NCBI GenBank assembly: GCA_022376515.1
Contig: WTXI01000030.1
Coordinates: forward strand, 248,001-312,000
Source of the DNA: Lactifluus volemus
Taxonomy: Eukaryota; Basidiomycota; Agaricomycetes; Russulales; Russulaceae
Length of the DNA stretch: 64,000 nt
Direction: 5' to 3'
The position numbers were made by a program, and so were the translations under genes. Every line of letters starts with the position of its first letter. Position 1 is the first letter of the stretch. The notes below the pieces were generated by a model that had not been told where the DNA came from, made no database searches, and saw nothing but the letters and a program-made list of their open reading frames with translations. This document shows positions 1-14,228 of this stretch, one piece after another.

Positions 1-3000
1 CGAGGAGCGGGCACTGCCCATCGCGGGGAGCGATGCGCGGCGATCACGAGCCAGCTGGGGTTGCTCCTGCGGTGGCGAGGGATCCTCCCAGAGGCAAGGG
101 TCAGTGATAAGCCGGCCGCGTGATGCTTTATGCGAGATAGCGGGGACATGTAGGTCATCGAGGGACGGGCGAGCTGCGTGCTCGAAAATCTCGCGCGAGC
201 CGAGCCGGCTGCGCACCGTGCGGCGCGTACGTTCTTCGCCTTCTGCTCCACCGTTTGCGTTACTGACATTCCCATTCGCGAGCGCCTTGAATAGACCCGC
301 AGGAACGGTATTAGTTGATACGGGGTGCTTAAAGTCGAGGGGAATCGGCGCGCGACGAGCCTTCATCGACAGAGGAACAGGCAACTCATGCTCTGCATCT
401 ACGCTTGCCTCATCCTCATCCTCATCTCCGTCAATGTCACTTTCGTCGCCTTGGATTTCATCGCTGACGGGACTCTTCACACCAGCCGCAGGTAGTCTAC
501 CCGAGCTCAAATTGATGCCTCCCAAGCCCGGTAATATGAGCGAAGGCACAGTGGGATTCGTAGACTCACGCCGCTGGGCCGGCGACGGCGGGGCGCTCTT
601 GCGGACGGGAGACTCCGGTGGGAACTTGAACGAAGTCATCACTTCCCTACCATCTTCGCTTCCTTCCGAAGTTGAAACGGAACCCGCCGAACCACGCCGC
701 TGGCGCTTCTCGCGGCCTTGTTGTGCACGCACAAACCCTGTTTCCACGTTGGAAAGGGGTGGCGATGAGGGAGGAAGTGTAGGTAGGGGGGGCGGCGGAT
801 GCTGCCAGGCCGGGAACTTGGGTAAGTTCGGCGGTGGTGTAAATGTAAACGTGGCAGGTTTAAACACCGGCGCACCAGCGTTGAGGGGTTTGCCGAGCGA
901 GGCCCCACGGGCATGACCAAAGGCAGGGGGGCGTTGAGGAACGAGGGATAAAGGTTGTAGCTGTTGTGGTTGTTGCTCTTGTTGCTGCACTGGGGGTGCA
1001 AATGTCCCTGGGTTGAACGAACCTGAAAGCCGAGTGGCACCGCCGAAAACAAACGGTTTTGCGTTTGGGTTTAGCACGTCGGTGCGTTTGGGAACAGGCG
1101 CTTGTATCGGCATGGTCATGGTCATCGGGAACTGGGGATGCACGACGGTGGTCGATGGTACGCGCGAGTGCGGATGAGATCGAGCGGGGTCATGCATAGG
1201 CAACCTCGACGAGGGGGGACGGGAAGAAGGTGGAATGGGGAGAGCGCGGAAGCGATCGGTATGGTCATCACTCGGATTTGAGATCATATCGTCTTCAGCT
1301 TCGCGGAGAGGCTGCGAGAGTAACGAAGTCAACGGAAGTGAGTTTACAGGTGGATGCGGGAAGTTCGGAATGCGGCGGGGGACCTGGATGGACTCTTGCT
1401 GTCGTTGACGGTGCGCACGACGTATGAGACGACGTTGCTGACGTTCTTGACGAGCGCGTTCTTCGTCTGATGGGTTTGACCACTCGCCGATGCTCTCCTG
1501 GAAGCAACGAGTATGTGTGAAAGGAGAAAGAAATGATGGAGGGGGAAAGGCGTGATCAGATACGAATGTAAACGCGTGGAAGCAACGCAGCAAGAAATTA
1601 CGTACTTCATCCTCTGCGGTCTCTGTGCCTGTGCGTAGATCCTCAGACCCCGTCCATTCGCCAATTGCGTCGTCCTCTGTATCTCCTTCCCTCTCCCGCT
1701 CTGCCTCTGCCTCCGAAAGGCCCATGTTCCCGTTGACGGAGTGCAGCGATAACGCAGCAGATAATCGCGACACATGACGCGAATGTACTCTGCTCTGCGC
1801 AGCAGTTGTGATACTGCCGACTTCGGCATCCGCCTCATCGACGTCAAGTTCCATGTCTATTTGGTCATCTGCGCCTGCGAGGGCAATGTGGGATGCATCT
1901 GCCACCGCTTGCTCGTCTTCATGTCCTTCCAGAATGCTCTCGTCATGCTGCGCTGCGTATTGTTCCTCTTCCTCCTCTTCCTCCTCTTCTGTAATGTCAA
2001 GGCCAAAGCCACGCACAAAGTCCGGACGACTATCCGCACGGGCAGGCATCGTAGGTGGTGCGAGAGACTGATCGGTTGGCGCACCTGGGTCCGAGCGCGC
2101 GTCGGGGGAGCGGGTAGCGTCGAAGCTGAGGGATGTACCAGGGGTGAATGGTTTGGACGCTATCGAGTCGTTGGAGGTCAGATAATGGCGTGAGGGGATG
2201 AAGGGCGCAGCAGCCAGAGACAAGCTATGTCCGTGTCGTAGAGGACTTGGGCCAGTAAGTGGAGGTGGTGTAGATTGGATTATTGGAGGTGGAGACGTGC
2301 CAATATCAAATGCCTGGAAAGGCGGGTGGGGTGAGAGGGAAGGGGAGTGGGGTTGAGACTTTTGCGCCTGCTGGAGCTTGTTAAGCTTAAAGTAGAGTAG
2401 AGCAGGGTCTGCGGGGGATGATATCTAAGGGCGGGGATGAGCAAGAGCATCTCGGAAAGATAAAAAGCGATGTACCGAGGCGGCTCGAGCATGAGGCGCA
2501 TGAATATGAGGTAGATTGCTATGACTGCTTGTGCCTGTGCTTTTTTCAACCCCAAGCTTCTCCAGCTTGTCCTCGATAAACTTTTGTTTTACTGCATCCC
2601 AAGCGGACTATAAAGTGAATTTAGGAGAAGGAAATAGGATAATCGCAAAAAGCAACTCACTCTGCCTGGCAAGAAGACATCTATTACGCCAGGGATATCC
2701 ACCCTTAACTTGTCTTCGGGATGAATGATGGCCGAAGTCACGTCAGGGGGTGGAATTGATGGCTGAGGAGGAATGAGGTGGAGGGGGATTGGGGTGCGCG
2801 CGAACCGAGTGTGCGTTGGGGGCTCGCCATCACCACCACCAGCTAAAACGGTCTCTTTGGGAAGGTTCACGGTCACCTTCTTTCCTTTCTGAGTCTGAGC
2901 AGCCACATTCGCGAGAGCAGCGGCAGTCGGGGATGGAGGCCGGTAATTTTTGCCTACACCACCAAGCTGAGCTTTCGGTGGACCACCAGTACTTATACTG

Positions 3001-3335
3001 GGCTGACGACGACTGCGGGGTTGAAATGGAGAAAATTGAGGGCCACCGAAAGGGCCAGGGGTGAGAGGGATTCCAGGAGGTGGATGGATGCCTGTAGAAG
3101 TAAGAGCAACACTTGGTTGGTGACGATGACTGGGGTGTAAGGAGGGGTGATTAGGACCAGGTTGTGGAGGAAAGAATGACGGTTGGATTGGAGTCTGAAG
3201 GAACTGAATAGCGGACTGTATTGCGGGCGAATAAAGTGGGACCTGACCATGATATTGTGGACCAGGCAAAGGTGGAACAGAAAGACGAGAAAGCTGATGT
3301 CGGTGTTGATGTTGACCGCTTGCCATCGTCGTCAT
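1..3335 (-). CDS. Large disordered protein of unknown function (C-terminus off the window)
   Basis: Four exons can be read in one continuous phase: 3335-2661, 2607-2476, 2424-1606 and 1497 to the left edge, all joined at phase 0 by GT-AG introns of 53-108 bp. The predicted protein exceeds 750 residues and is mostly low complexity. It has a Pro/Gln/His-rich N-terminus, a short ordered-looking stretch around SAWDAVKQKFIEDKLEKLG, an acidic Glu run (E-rich after LDIT), a block containing NPNAKPFVFGGATR, and a second acidic patch (GDESDIDGDEDEDE). No catalytic motif or known domain is visible. I chose the ATG at 3335; an in-frame ATG at 3383 would add 16 residues. It resembles conserved but uncharacterised agaricomycete proteins. 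The frame is clean throughout, so the gene looks functional. The role is unknown. Confidence 0.7.
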
Positions 3336-3383
3336 ATTCTTCTTCTCTCTTTTACCGTTTAAATCAAATTTAAGAGTCCCCAA

Positions 3384-4069
3384 TCAAAGTCACGTGTTTC
3401 TTTTGTTCCCACTTTCAACCACAGAAATCATAATGGACCACAACATGTCAGTCTCCTTGCTTGCAGTCCCTGGCCAAATGGAAGGAAACCTGCTCATTCT
3501 GGCAGTAATCCTTCCAAGTCCGGCCTTCGTCAACAATGACATCCCCATCCCCCCCTCCCGGCCCCCAAAAAGCTACCTGCCCTTTCTCTCAGGAGCTCCC
3601 TTTGGTTCTTCCCATCTCATCATGTGTCTAAGGAATATTCTCTAAGCCATACCTCTCAACCTCTCAACTCACCATTCCGCATGCGATCTGCTCCCACCCC
3701 CAGCTTGGTGCTTCTCTCATGGTCCTAATCCGCAGAGACGTGAATGTAATCCATCGGAGCATCCACCTCTCAGTGCTCTCATCCAACATCCAAATTTCGT
3801 CAAGCCACCTCCACCACCTGACCAGAGGCAGGTGAGCGACGACTCTTCTTCGTTGTGCTCAGCTCTCTCGTCAATACTCATAAATCGGTACCTCGTCATC
3901 CTTCTCAAATGCTTTCTTAACACCTTCATCAGGATCTTGCTGCCAACTGATCCCATTCTACCCCTCTCCTTCCTACTTCCCCTCCGAAGGTAAGCGCTTG
4001 TTTTTGCTTCCGTACTGTCTTTTCATAACCGTCTTGGCTTAGCCAATGTTGATGTTACCTTTCAGGAAC
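3384..4069. other. No supported gene
   Basis: This is pyrimidine-rich plus-strand sequence between the unknown gene on the minus strand and the nucleoporin relic. Its 5' part should hold the promoter of the leftward gene. Short open frames are present but none has coherent composition or splice structure. The later part could be an unrecognisable 5' end of the nucleoporin relic. Confidence 0.4.
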
Positions 4070-6090
4070 ACTTCCAAACGCGCAAAAGAGCCCGCGCGCT
4101 CGTCCTTATGAAGCGTGATAGGCGTGATGACAAGCCTCGCCTCGGCCATGCCGGCAGGTAGAAGAATAACAAGTATCATGGCGAGGGTAATCTCAAGAAG
4201 CTGTGGTTGCGCAAGCAGGAGTGATGGAAAAACCCGAGTCCGTTGACGGGCCCGATCCAGACGCGTGACAAGGAGGAGAAGAAAGCGAGGCACCACACCA
4301 ACCCAATCAACGTCCTGTCATTCATCACCACAAGATCCACAACCAATTATCTTTGACCACCTGTTCCCCTTGTCTTTTCTTCTTCCCCAGTGTCTACCAC
4401 CCCAACTCTCAGCCTCGCGCTAGCCGGAAGCCAGTGAACTCCGACAACACCTTCTCGCCTTGGAAAATGCTCTTCCTCTGGCACAACTCATTCTGTGAAC
4501 GGGAATCTCGTAATTTTGACATGGCTCAATACTTACCACTGATTTCTTGATTGATGAGCTTGAGCCCATGACCCCCAAGCATACAAGCAAAGTTGCTGAA
4601 ACGTTTCGCTCACTCACCACTTTTTGCACACAAAGTCTCCGCGGTGCCACCTCCCTGCGCCTCATTCCACACCACAGATACAGACACGCATAGTTGGTCC
4701 TATGCGCACGCTTTACGGATAACGATGAACAATATAGTATCGATGACGTGGCTGCTTTGCCTGAAAAGCCTTCAAAAGACAAGAGTAGTGTTGATTTGAA
4801 TCTTAGTTGGAATCTCTGTGCGATTTCAGCTTTGCTCCTGTAAGTCTTTGCACTCATCCGATTCTTCTTGCATATCTTATGATTTTACACAGCCTCCTTC
4901 CATTCCCTCAATACCTCAAGCTTCTGATTCTTTCTCGCTCGTGATGAACCACCCACCAAGCACGACTTTCCGCAACCTCCGAGGATTGCCTTTGTTCCAC
5001 CTACCCCGGATTGGCCGCAGGGGGAAGAGACTGGGGCAAACGTGCCGGATTTCTTCGCCAATTCCCAAAATTTCGCGCCGACTGGTACTAACACCGCCCA
5101 ATCTGTGTCTAGTGCTGTATCCCAGCCTGGACCAGAACTTCGCTGGCATGGAAGACACCAACGAGTCCACATCCGCCGCAGTGCGAGAGCTTTCTGTTAC
5201 TCCTGCCTTTGTACTGTCATGGCCGCCCCCCCTACCTCGCTGCAACCCCCAAGTCTGGAGTCTCAGAAACTCAGCGCTCCCCTGGCACTGTCCCTCTTTG
5301 ACCCTACCCAACTGACGTTGTTATTGTCCACTAAGCCATCCGGCACCACCCCACTTTCATTTAGTTTCGCCCCTTCGACACCGCCACAATTTGGGGAGAG
5401 GACAGAGGGTGACTATCCCACTTCCACCCAAGCTTTTGTTTGGCGGCGTAACTACCGCATTCTTGGGATTCGGGGTGTCGGTGTCTATGCCATCACCTAC
5501 CCTGAACCTGATGGCCCAACCAGCGGAGACCGCAACGCCCACCTTCTCCTTTCTGAAGGTAGCAGCGCCTCCCCCAGTGGAGAGCATCAGGCTTCATGCC
5601 CCAGAAACGTCCCTCGTATCCATACTTGGATTCAACAGTTATAGTCTCATCCACTAGTTTACTTGACGACTCCAGCTGGTGCCCCTACCTTGTGGATGAG
5701 GGCGTGTGTATGGAGGAGAGTTTTTTACATGATGGAGGGATGGACGTCAACGTTGAAGTGCCACCCTGCGGTCGCTCCCACAGTTGCTAATGCCAGTACT
5801 CTCAAAGTCGGGCGTTTTCTTTCGGGCTGGAACAGGTGGTGGTTTTCGGTATGCCATCACCCTCCCCATTTGGAGAAAATGCTGGGAGTGGGTCTCATGC
5901 TTGAGCAGCAAAAATTAGATCCCAAGCAAGGACAGAACTGGAAGACTTTGCCTTTGGCATGAATGCAAAAGGTGGCTGATATCACAGGTCGGGGTTTTCA
6001 TTCTCTCCTGCGAAGAGAATGCGATGTCTACTACTTTGCATAACATATAACGAAGTCCTCCTCTTTCAGCAGTTTTGCATTTAATCAATC
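4070..6090 (+). pseudogene. Decayed FG-repeat nucleoporin (Nup153/NUP1-like) relic
   Basis: No long frame survives, but islands in different plus-strand frames read like one basidiomycete FG nucleoporin. Around 4070-4290 there is a basic segment with a KYHGEGNLKKLWLRKQE-like stretch, as in the N-terminal part of such proteins. From about 5290 to 5560 there are FSFAPSTPPQFG-, FGGVTTAFLGFG- and TPTFSFLK-like pieces. At 5812-5905 FSFG and FGMPSPSPFGENAGSG occur, and at 5945-6020 FGMNAKGG, a stop, then SGFSFSP. FG, FSFG and Pro/Thr/Ser spacers are diagnostic of nuclear-pore FG proteins, which line the transport channel. Multiple frame changes and stops show it is non-functional. The exact subfamily is an inference. 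Confidence 0.55.
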
Positions 6091-6463
6091 TGGTCTCAGG
6101 ACGGCTGATACGTGCACGGTCCACCTTCAACCCATCCAACGTAACAACACTTGATGAGTTTTACATTCGGGCACGCACCACCTGACCCAGAGAGTCGATT
6201 TTCTTTTGGATAAGAACAAGCCTCGCAACCGCTAAAAAAACTCCATTTGGATTCAGAATTCTTGCAGGCAATGATTCATTTGGATCTGCACTTGCACGTC
6301 CTGCATTTGGTGCACGGTTGCTGGCAGATCCGTTTCGGGCGCAGCGGCAATGCCATCTTTTCTAGTTACGGGGTATTCACGTGAAAAAATGCATTGCGAC
6401 AGAGATAACAGGCTAAGGCAGTAAGGTAAAAGGAGAACACTGTTCAAATAGCTAGCTACGGCA

Positions 6464-7874
6464 TCAAAGTGCTTTACAAGCAGCAATGCACTTGTCAATT
6501 CTTTTCAGAAAGTCTCGCCACTGAGCAAGTATCTCGGGAGCATCCGCCAAGTCAGTTTCACTGAGCCAAAGGTCATCCGCTGGGCCATAGCCTTCATAAC
6601 GGGCAAGGTAGAGCATCTTCCCATCTGGACCTGGTGCTTGCTTCACAACATGCGACAAATACCATGCGGGATCCGGATCTGAAGGGTCTACGGGGGGTGG
6701 GGCAGTGCGCTTCGTGAGCGCTCTTTCGCGAACAGCTTCAGCTACAGGTCGCCACCCAGTTGGCAAAATCGCAGGGGGCGGAGGGGGACGGTTTGCTGAG
6801 AAGGTGCGATGGCCGGAAATGTGTAAGCGACGCCCTTTAATCTCAGGATGGGCTTTCCGTGCGTAGATATCGCACTCGCAAAGCGAGTGCTCAAAATCGA
6901 CAACCGAGAGCACGTGGGAGGAGCCGATGCGCGGACGGCGTTGGCGGGAAATGCCTAGGCGGGCGAAGTGGAGGTCTTGAGTTTGATGTAACCATGCGAG
7001 TGCTTCTCCATACAAGCCCTTCACCTCATGTCCAAAGATTTTGACCAGGCACGAGGCTGAGCCGGGACCGCAGATCGCCCAGTCCTCGGGAAAAGAGAGC
7101 TTTGGGATCATGTTAAGGTCGAGGAGGAGCCTGGGACATGTCAGAGCAAGGGGAAAGAGAGGAAAGGACGGGGGAGACGCACTGGAAGGCGAGGAATACG
7201 CCCATACTAGGATAGAGAGAGATGCGCTCCCACGCATCGCTCAATTCGGATAGTTGGGCGAGTTGGCCGGGAAGGTCGCTTTCCATCATCACTTTGAGCA
7301 AACGCAAATGATTCGCGTAATTCGCCTTGAGTCTTGTTCCGTCCAGAGAGGTTCCACCAAGCCCGGGAGCCGGCAGGATGTAGGAAGCACCGTAAAGTTT
7401 ATTGTTTTGTCTGTATTCTTCGTAGAGAAGAGCTTCATAGGCAGCGAGGTCGAAGTCGCGCCACGTTAGTTGGCCAAAGTGGTTCAAAAGTAGCTCCCAC
7501 GTGGAAATACGATTGAAACAACGGAAGAGGATCACGCGGAAGCACGTTTCGTGAAGGTCTTGATCGCCCTTTCCGATGACGTTGCAAATGACATACTGAG
7601 TGACGCGATCGTAGATACGAAAAACGTTGGTGAAAGCATGCTGACGAAAAATGGGATCTTCAGTCCACGGCCATGGTTGACCCGCGAGACGTCGTTGGTG
7701 TATAGCATGTCGCTCGGTCATCCAGAGAAATAAGGTGTCAATAACGGGGGATAGTTTCAGCTTGCGACCGGCAATAACCACGATGGAGCCAGGACCGGGT
7801 CCAAAATCCTTTTCGGTCTTTCTGGATCGTGACTGTGATGTCGACGGGGTTGAGGTGGCAGAGAAGCGCGCCAT
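6464..7874 (-). CDS. 5-hmdU DNA kinase helical domain protein fused to a chromodomain
   Basis: Two exons, 7874-7183 and 7130-6464, give 452 residues; the 52 bp intron splits a Gln codon and restores AFQLLLDLN. Residues ~50-325 match the fungal/phage HMUDK-helical family (related to alpha-glutamyl/putrescinyl-thymine pyrophosphorylases). Motifs seen are FRIYDRVTQYVI, LFRCFNRISTWELL, a MGVFLAFQLLLDLN helix and a late CECDIYARK box. These proteins are predicted, by comparative genomics of TET/JBP-type base-modification systems, to act on modified thymine or cytosine in DNA. Residues ~386-440 (PAWYLSHVVKQ ... YLARYEGYGPADDLW) look like a chromodomain, which would tie the enzyme to methylated histones in the nucleus. 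The gene has no frame lesions although both flanks are decayed. The family call is fairly secure; the enzymatic role is not established. Confidence 0.75.
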
Positions 7875-8529
7875 GATGGTGGTGCAAACGCAACAAAGGA
7901 AGTAAATTGACGCGTCTCTGACGGGATCCGAGCATCGCGCAATCAATTCAGAGACGTGGCGTGGCCAAAAGGCGTAGATTATATAATCTTATTTATTTAA
8001 TCCAAAAAAAATTATAAAAAAAAAAAAAACAACGCCACCACGTGATCGCTTCTGAATCTCTTCGGCGTCGGCCTTGTCGCGAAGTTTCGTTTCGTTTGGT
8101 TTATTGGAGAAAAAAAAAAAAAAATTATGATAGATCTCATCTCAAAAAAGAACATTCACTTAATCAGGCACATCCGGTCCCCGGTCGCATGCAAGTTTAC
8201 TTCAGACGCTTTCGTTGCGATAAATATATATATTCTTTGCTTGCAACAGTATTCTGCCGAGGGCGCTGTTATAGGTTGATAAGACCGCTCTGCCGTCTTT
8301 TCGCTACCTTTGCGTCTCTTTAATTTTCTTCGAGTTGCCTATAACTCTCAAGGTGTGTGCTTCTCCCGAGAATCATACAAGGTTCATGTCTCATCCCTTG
8401 CTTTACCCAACAAGATCCCCACTTATCTCCCTCCTCGATCTCCCTCTTGGGCGCTCAAATCTTTGTACGTCTCCCTCTCACAATATTTAATCTCACTCAC
8501 AGCATCCCTCTCAAGCCCGTTGTTATGGT
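7875..8529. promoter_or_regulatory. Divergent intergenic region between the HMUDK gene and the regulator gene
   Basis: About 650 bp separate two outward-facing genes, so both promoters must lie here. Two A/T homopolymer-rich stretches occur near 7980-8030 and 8108-8130, the kind of poly(dA:dT) tract that often marks fungal promoters. A TATA-like ATAAATATATATATT lies near 8220. No specific operator was recognised. Confidence 0.4.
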
Positions 8530-11233
8530 ATGCTCGAGTCAGGAGAATCATCCATTGCGCCCCAAGACCAGGCCCTCTGACAAAGCGTTCTCGCAAAATT
8601 CTCAACTGTGAGCCATGTCGAAACAGCAAGCTCAAGTGTGACCGGTGCGACCCCTTTGTCATTCTCTATCCCCATACTGATCGTGTCACTACAGCAACAG
8701 GCCTTGCTCTTCCTGTGTGCTCAGAGGTGATGACTATCCTCTCTTTCATCCCCTCGCGATCTGACCCGATGATAGGCCATGCATCGCTTTGCTATTCTGC
8801 TGAGGACAAAGATTCATCAACTAGTCCAAGAGGATCTCCTGTGGGATCGTAAGTTCCTCAAAATTCCATATTTGTTTTTTCAATAATCCTCTCCATGGCC
8901 TTTGTTATCACTAGAACCGAACCACCTCCCACGAGCACGGTCAATGCCACTTCAGAATTCAGAAAGATTCGCCAGTCCCTCTCCCTCCTCGAGTCCCACT
9001 TGACCACGGTGCAGCGTGCACCGAGACCGCCACCAGATATGCAGATGAACGACACAAACACACACCCTCAGCGTGGTCTCCTAGCTCACTTGAGTACCCC
9101 ATTGTCCTCGTGGCCAACGCAGCTGAACCCGGGTGTCGGGCCGACAAGCTGGATATCCTATCTGGGTATGCGGGTAAGTTTTTGTTCCCCCCCCCCGCTA
9201 ATGAGCCGAGAACCTCCACTAATACACATCCGACGCCCGACATGTAGCCGCTCCCAGATCAGCAAGAGGAAGCGCCGTCTGCAGGCCACAGGAGCCCGAA
9301 AGCGCTGCTGGCTAGCTACGAACAAGACCACGATCTCGTGCGGCTGATGCCTCCACTCGCAGTGATTGATGCCCTGCTCGATCACTACTTTGAGTACTGC
9401 ACATGGTTACACCGTCCGGTTGATGCAGTAGCCTTTATGAGGCGTTGGTCTAATTACAAGTCGGGAGTTTGGCCCTGTCGTGTAACCCTCGCTACTGCAT
9501 GTGTTTTGCTTGCAACAGCCGTATTCCACCTACCCGATGGGCATAGCGTATCTCCGGGCCATCCGCCAGTGCGACCCGAGCTCAGTACACGCTGCTACAA
9601 CATCTCACTCATACTCATGGAACGCCACGGACCTTCGACTCCTGGAAGAGACCTTGATCGCATCGAGCTGCTACTCGCCCGTGCTTACTACCTCACTCTT
9701 GTCACTGTTGACTCTGAAGAACTTTGGCTTTTGCGAGCTGAGCTTCTGGCAGTTGGAACAGCGATAGGCCTACACAGGGACCCTGGCTCCTGGGGTCTCC
9801 CGAGTAGTACGGCAGAACGCCGCCGCATGGCATGGTGGAACATCATATTCATTGATCGGTAAGTCCCCTCTCTCGTTATCATCCTATACATAGCATTGAC
9901 TTGATCGTTAGGTGGCACGCCTTTATGTTCGGCCGCCCATACTCGATATCATCACGCCACTTTGATACCCAATTACCTGTAGCATACAACACAGTGGATG
10001 ACAAGTCTTCGCCCGTGTATACCGTACACATACTCTTCTTCAGGCTAGCCTATCTCATGGGTGAATTCATGGATGCCACATCTTTACGCCCTGTGCCCTA
10101 TGGGACTATCCTGGACCATGATCGTCTTTTACAAGAGTGGCTCGAGGCCTTACCGGCCGACGTTGTAATGGATGACGTTGCGCTTTCCCAGAGTATCACC
10201 GCCCCCTGGCGGCGACGAGACGCGCCGGAGTCCAGGGCGCTGCGCTTCGGCTCGCATACTTGCATACACGTCTTGCATTGCATCGTGCGCACACTGGTGG
10301 CAACGGGGCCATGTGCGGTGAGACGCCAGAGATAGCGACCAGCACAGCTTTGGCGGTCGACGCTGCCAGCGCACTTCTAACCACGGGAACCCAACTTCAC
10401 CCAGCATCACTCGGTCCACACGCTGCCAATATTGTCGCACATCTTTCATCTCTTCCACAGCACGTCTGCGCCGCTGCCGTTTTCCTCACACTCCTTATCG
10501 CCGACAACCCCACCCGGCTGGATTTCCAGCACCTCCGGACGAGCGTAGTCCATGCCGCCTCTGATCTCACCCGCTTTGTGGGACGTCCGTTCGCTGACAA
10601 GGCACTGAACGTCCTTCGAGCTCTAGAGCCCGCTTACGCTGAACCACCCGTGCAAGACGACGAAAAGGCTCAAGCGTTGCGTACAGCTAATGCACTGGCC
10701 CGTGCCCGTGCAGTTGTCTTCCTAGCACAGCAGCCATATACACCCGTGACATCTCCGCAACCTGGATGGCAACCCGAGTCGTCTGTCTCACCTGGGGAGC
10801 TCCCACCACCTGTTTTGGACACTTCCCAATCCCGCACGTCTTGTGGGCACCCGGCCGACATTCCCTGCCGAACCCTCCTCGCAAGCGAGCGCGTCATCAG
10901 GGCCCGACGGCATTAATGTCGAGTACTACCAGCTTCTCCGCGCCACCGACACCAAAGTCGGATCTATCCTCTTTCATGATGTCCCCCACACCCCACACAA
11001 AGTCGCACACGATGCACCACCATCAGGAGTTACAAGGACACGTGGCTGGACCGAGTCCTCAGTCGGCCACCACCACCATCCTGAATTTCGAGCAGAGTTC
11101 CGGCCTTCCGTCATTTAAGGTTCCGAACCAAGATAGTATGTGGAACACGCCTATTGGATTCGAAAAGGGTGAGCTCGGCCAATTTTTCGAGGAAATGAAC
11201 GATGGAAAACGTGTTGCACAGCTTGGACAATGA
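8530..11233 (+). pseudogene. Zn2Cys6 transcription factor with fungal_trans domain, frameshifted
   Basis: Six exons follow normal splice sites: 8530-8644, 8695-8726, 8776-8848, 8915-9173, 9248-9858 and 9912 onward. They encode a Zn2Cys6 binuclear cluster (CEPCRNSKLKCDR, then NRPCSSC after an intron) and a long fungal-specific transcription-factor domain (for example YFEYCTWLHRPVDAVAFM, GLHRDPGSWGLP, RRMAWWNIIFIDR). Such proteins bind DNA as nuclear regulators. Three small lesions break the frame: an extra CT near 8575-8578 creates a TGA before the zinc cluster; one C appears to be missing in the C run at 10202-10206; and the frame changes again between about 10790 and 10880 before the PPRKRARHQ tail. 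The call is a recent pseudogene, or a gene with sequence errors at homopolymers. The target genes are unknown. Confidence 0.75.
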
Positions 11234-11536
11234 GTTAATGAGTTTTAATAATACATGTATAATCTCTTTTTGCATCTCTTGCATTTTATTCCCCGTCGTA
11301 GCCCGCCGAAGCACGGCAAGTATTATAATCCCCCACATGTATTTTTGCGAGTTCTGTATTTATGACTCAGCTTTTTCCCACAATCCGTACTTCTTTTTGT
11401 CTGCAATCTGCCAAAATTTGTTTTTTATTCTCAGATGAGTCAATGAAGGGCCACACAAGATATATCAGGAACAGCAAATACTTTAAAAATACCCACACAT
11501 ATCTAACTGAGAGTAGAAGAACCCGTGTGCTTTAGC

Positions 11537-12968
<1,432 letters not shown>

Positions 12969-13163
12969 CAAGTCAAAGTCAAGAATGAAAAAAGGTGGCG
13001 TCAAAAGATAACCCGATAACACCTGGTCTTATCATTCAAAAATAAATAAAATAAAATAAATCTACGCGCCACTGATATGTCCGAGTTGCTATTATACCGC
13101 CGCCGCACAACTTGAAAACCACCTTCAAGCTTCCTCAGTTGCGGTTGAACCCGCCACTCGACG

Positions 13164-14228
13164 ATGGGAATAGTATACCACATCGGTATCGCTACTTTTG
13201 TCGCTCTGGTCATCATCGTGCCATGCCAGTTTATTCCCAACCGATTTTCCAAGCGACGATCGAGCAGACCTAAACTTGTACCCCCCGGAACGGAACGTGT
13301 CTTAGTCCTGGGGGCTTCGAGCGGTATCGGTCGCTCGATTGCCCAGAGATATGCAGAACGAGGTGCAAAAGTTTGCGTGGTTGCGCGTAGGAGTGCCGAA
13401 CTGGCGGGGTTCGGTCCGAATGTGAATCCTTGGCGAACGTCCCGGACTCGGTGTTCAGCATCTGCGCAGACTTTACACGTGCTGAGGACTTGGTCTCGAT
13501 AAGGGAAACGATAAGCGAAAGTGAGTCCTTTTGCCGAGCCCCCGCCGTTTGAGATGTCATCTTTTTTTCAGAGTGGCACGGTCTCGATACGTTGATTGTT
13601 GCAGCTGGCGTTTCTGCCTTGCGCCCTGTCCTTGATGTCGCTGGTGTACAGGGTCCATCGGTAGCACAGCCTAGTCGAGACGGCGTACAACGACTCGCAG
13701 ACGTTGCTCAAGCTGCCATCAAAGGAAACTATCTCGGCCCTTTACTGTCGGCTGTGACAATGGTCTGTTGTCCATATCGCTTGAGCGTCGGCACCTAACG
13801 ACGTGTCAGATTCCTCTTATGCGGGGGACAAGTGTTTCCCCTTCCGTTCTCCTACTATCATCCCTTGGTGCTGTCATACCTGCACCGACCCGCGCAATCT
13901 ATGGCTCAAGCAAGGCTGCCTCTTTTCTCTTTTATCAAGCCCTCGCTATCGAAAATCCCTCTGTGGATTTCTCTTATGTGCTCCCATCAACCGTTCGGGT
14001 GACTTTCGAGCGTCGGCCGTCGACGGAGGGCCGACTCGAGAACTAGATCCTAATCAAACCGGTCTAAAGTGTGAGGTTGTCGCGGATCGTTGCATACGCG
14101 CAATCGATGCACGTGAAGAGATCATTTTCATTCCTTCATTTTACCGATTCGCTCAATTGCTATTGTGGCTCTGGCCATCCTATGTAAAGCACAAAGCCAG
14201 TCAAAAATATCAGTTCACACCAACGTGA
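13164..14228 (+). pseudogene. Membrane-anchored short-chain dehydrogenase/reductase, broken
   Basis: The start at 13164 gives an N-terminal membrane helix (IGIATFVALVIIVPCQF) followed by a Rossmann glycine motif GASSGIG and RYAERGAKVCVVARR. Further on are the second-strand region LIVAAGVSALRP and the catalytic YxxxK as IYGSSKAASF, about where an SDR should have them. SDRs use NAD(P)H to reduce or oxidise carbonyl or hydroxyl groups. The frame breaks near 13405-13412 in a G-rich run after RRSAELAG. One intron is plausible at 13520-13570, and the segments after 13770 lie in different frames. It starts 195 bp from the divergent homoserine acetyltransferase. The substrate cannot be inferred. Confidence 0.65.

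Noticed and set aside
104..916. Long plus-strand frame (270 aa)
   Set aside because: It is antisense to the spliced minus-strand gene, whose frame gives coherent low-complexity protein with matching intron phases. The plus frame reads as random Arg/Ser-rich translation.
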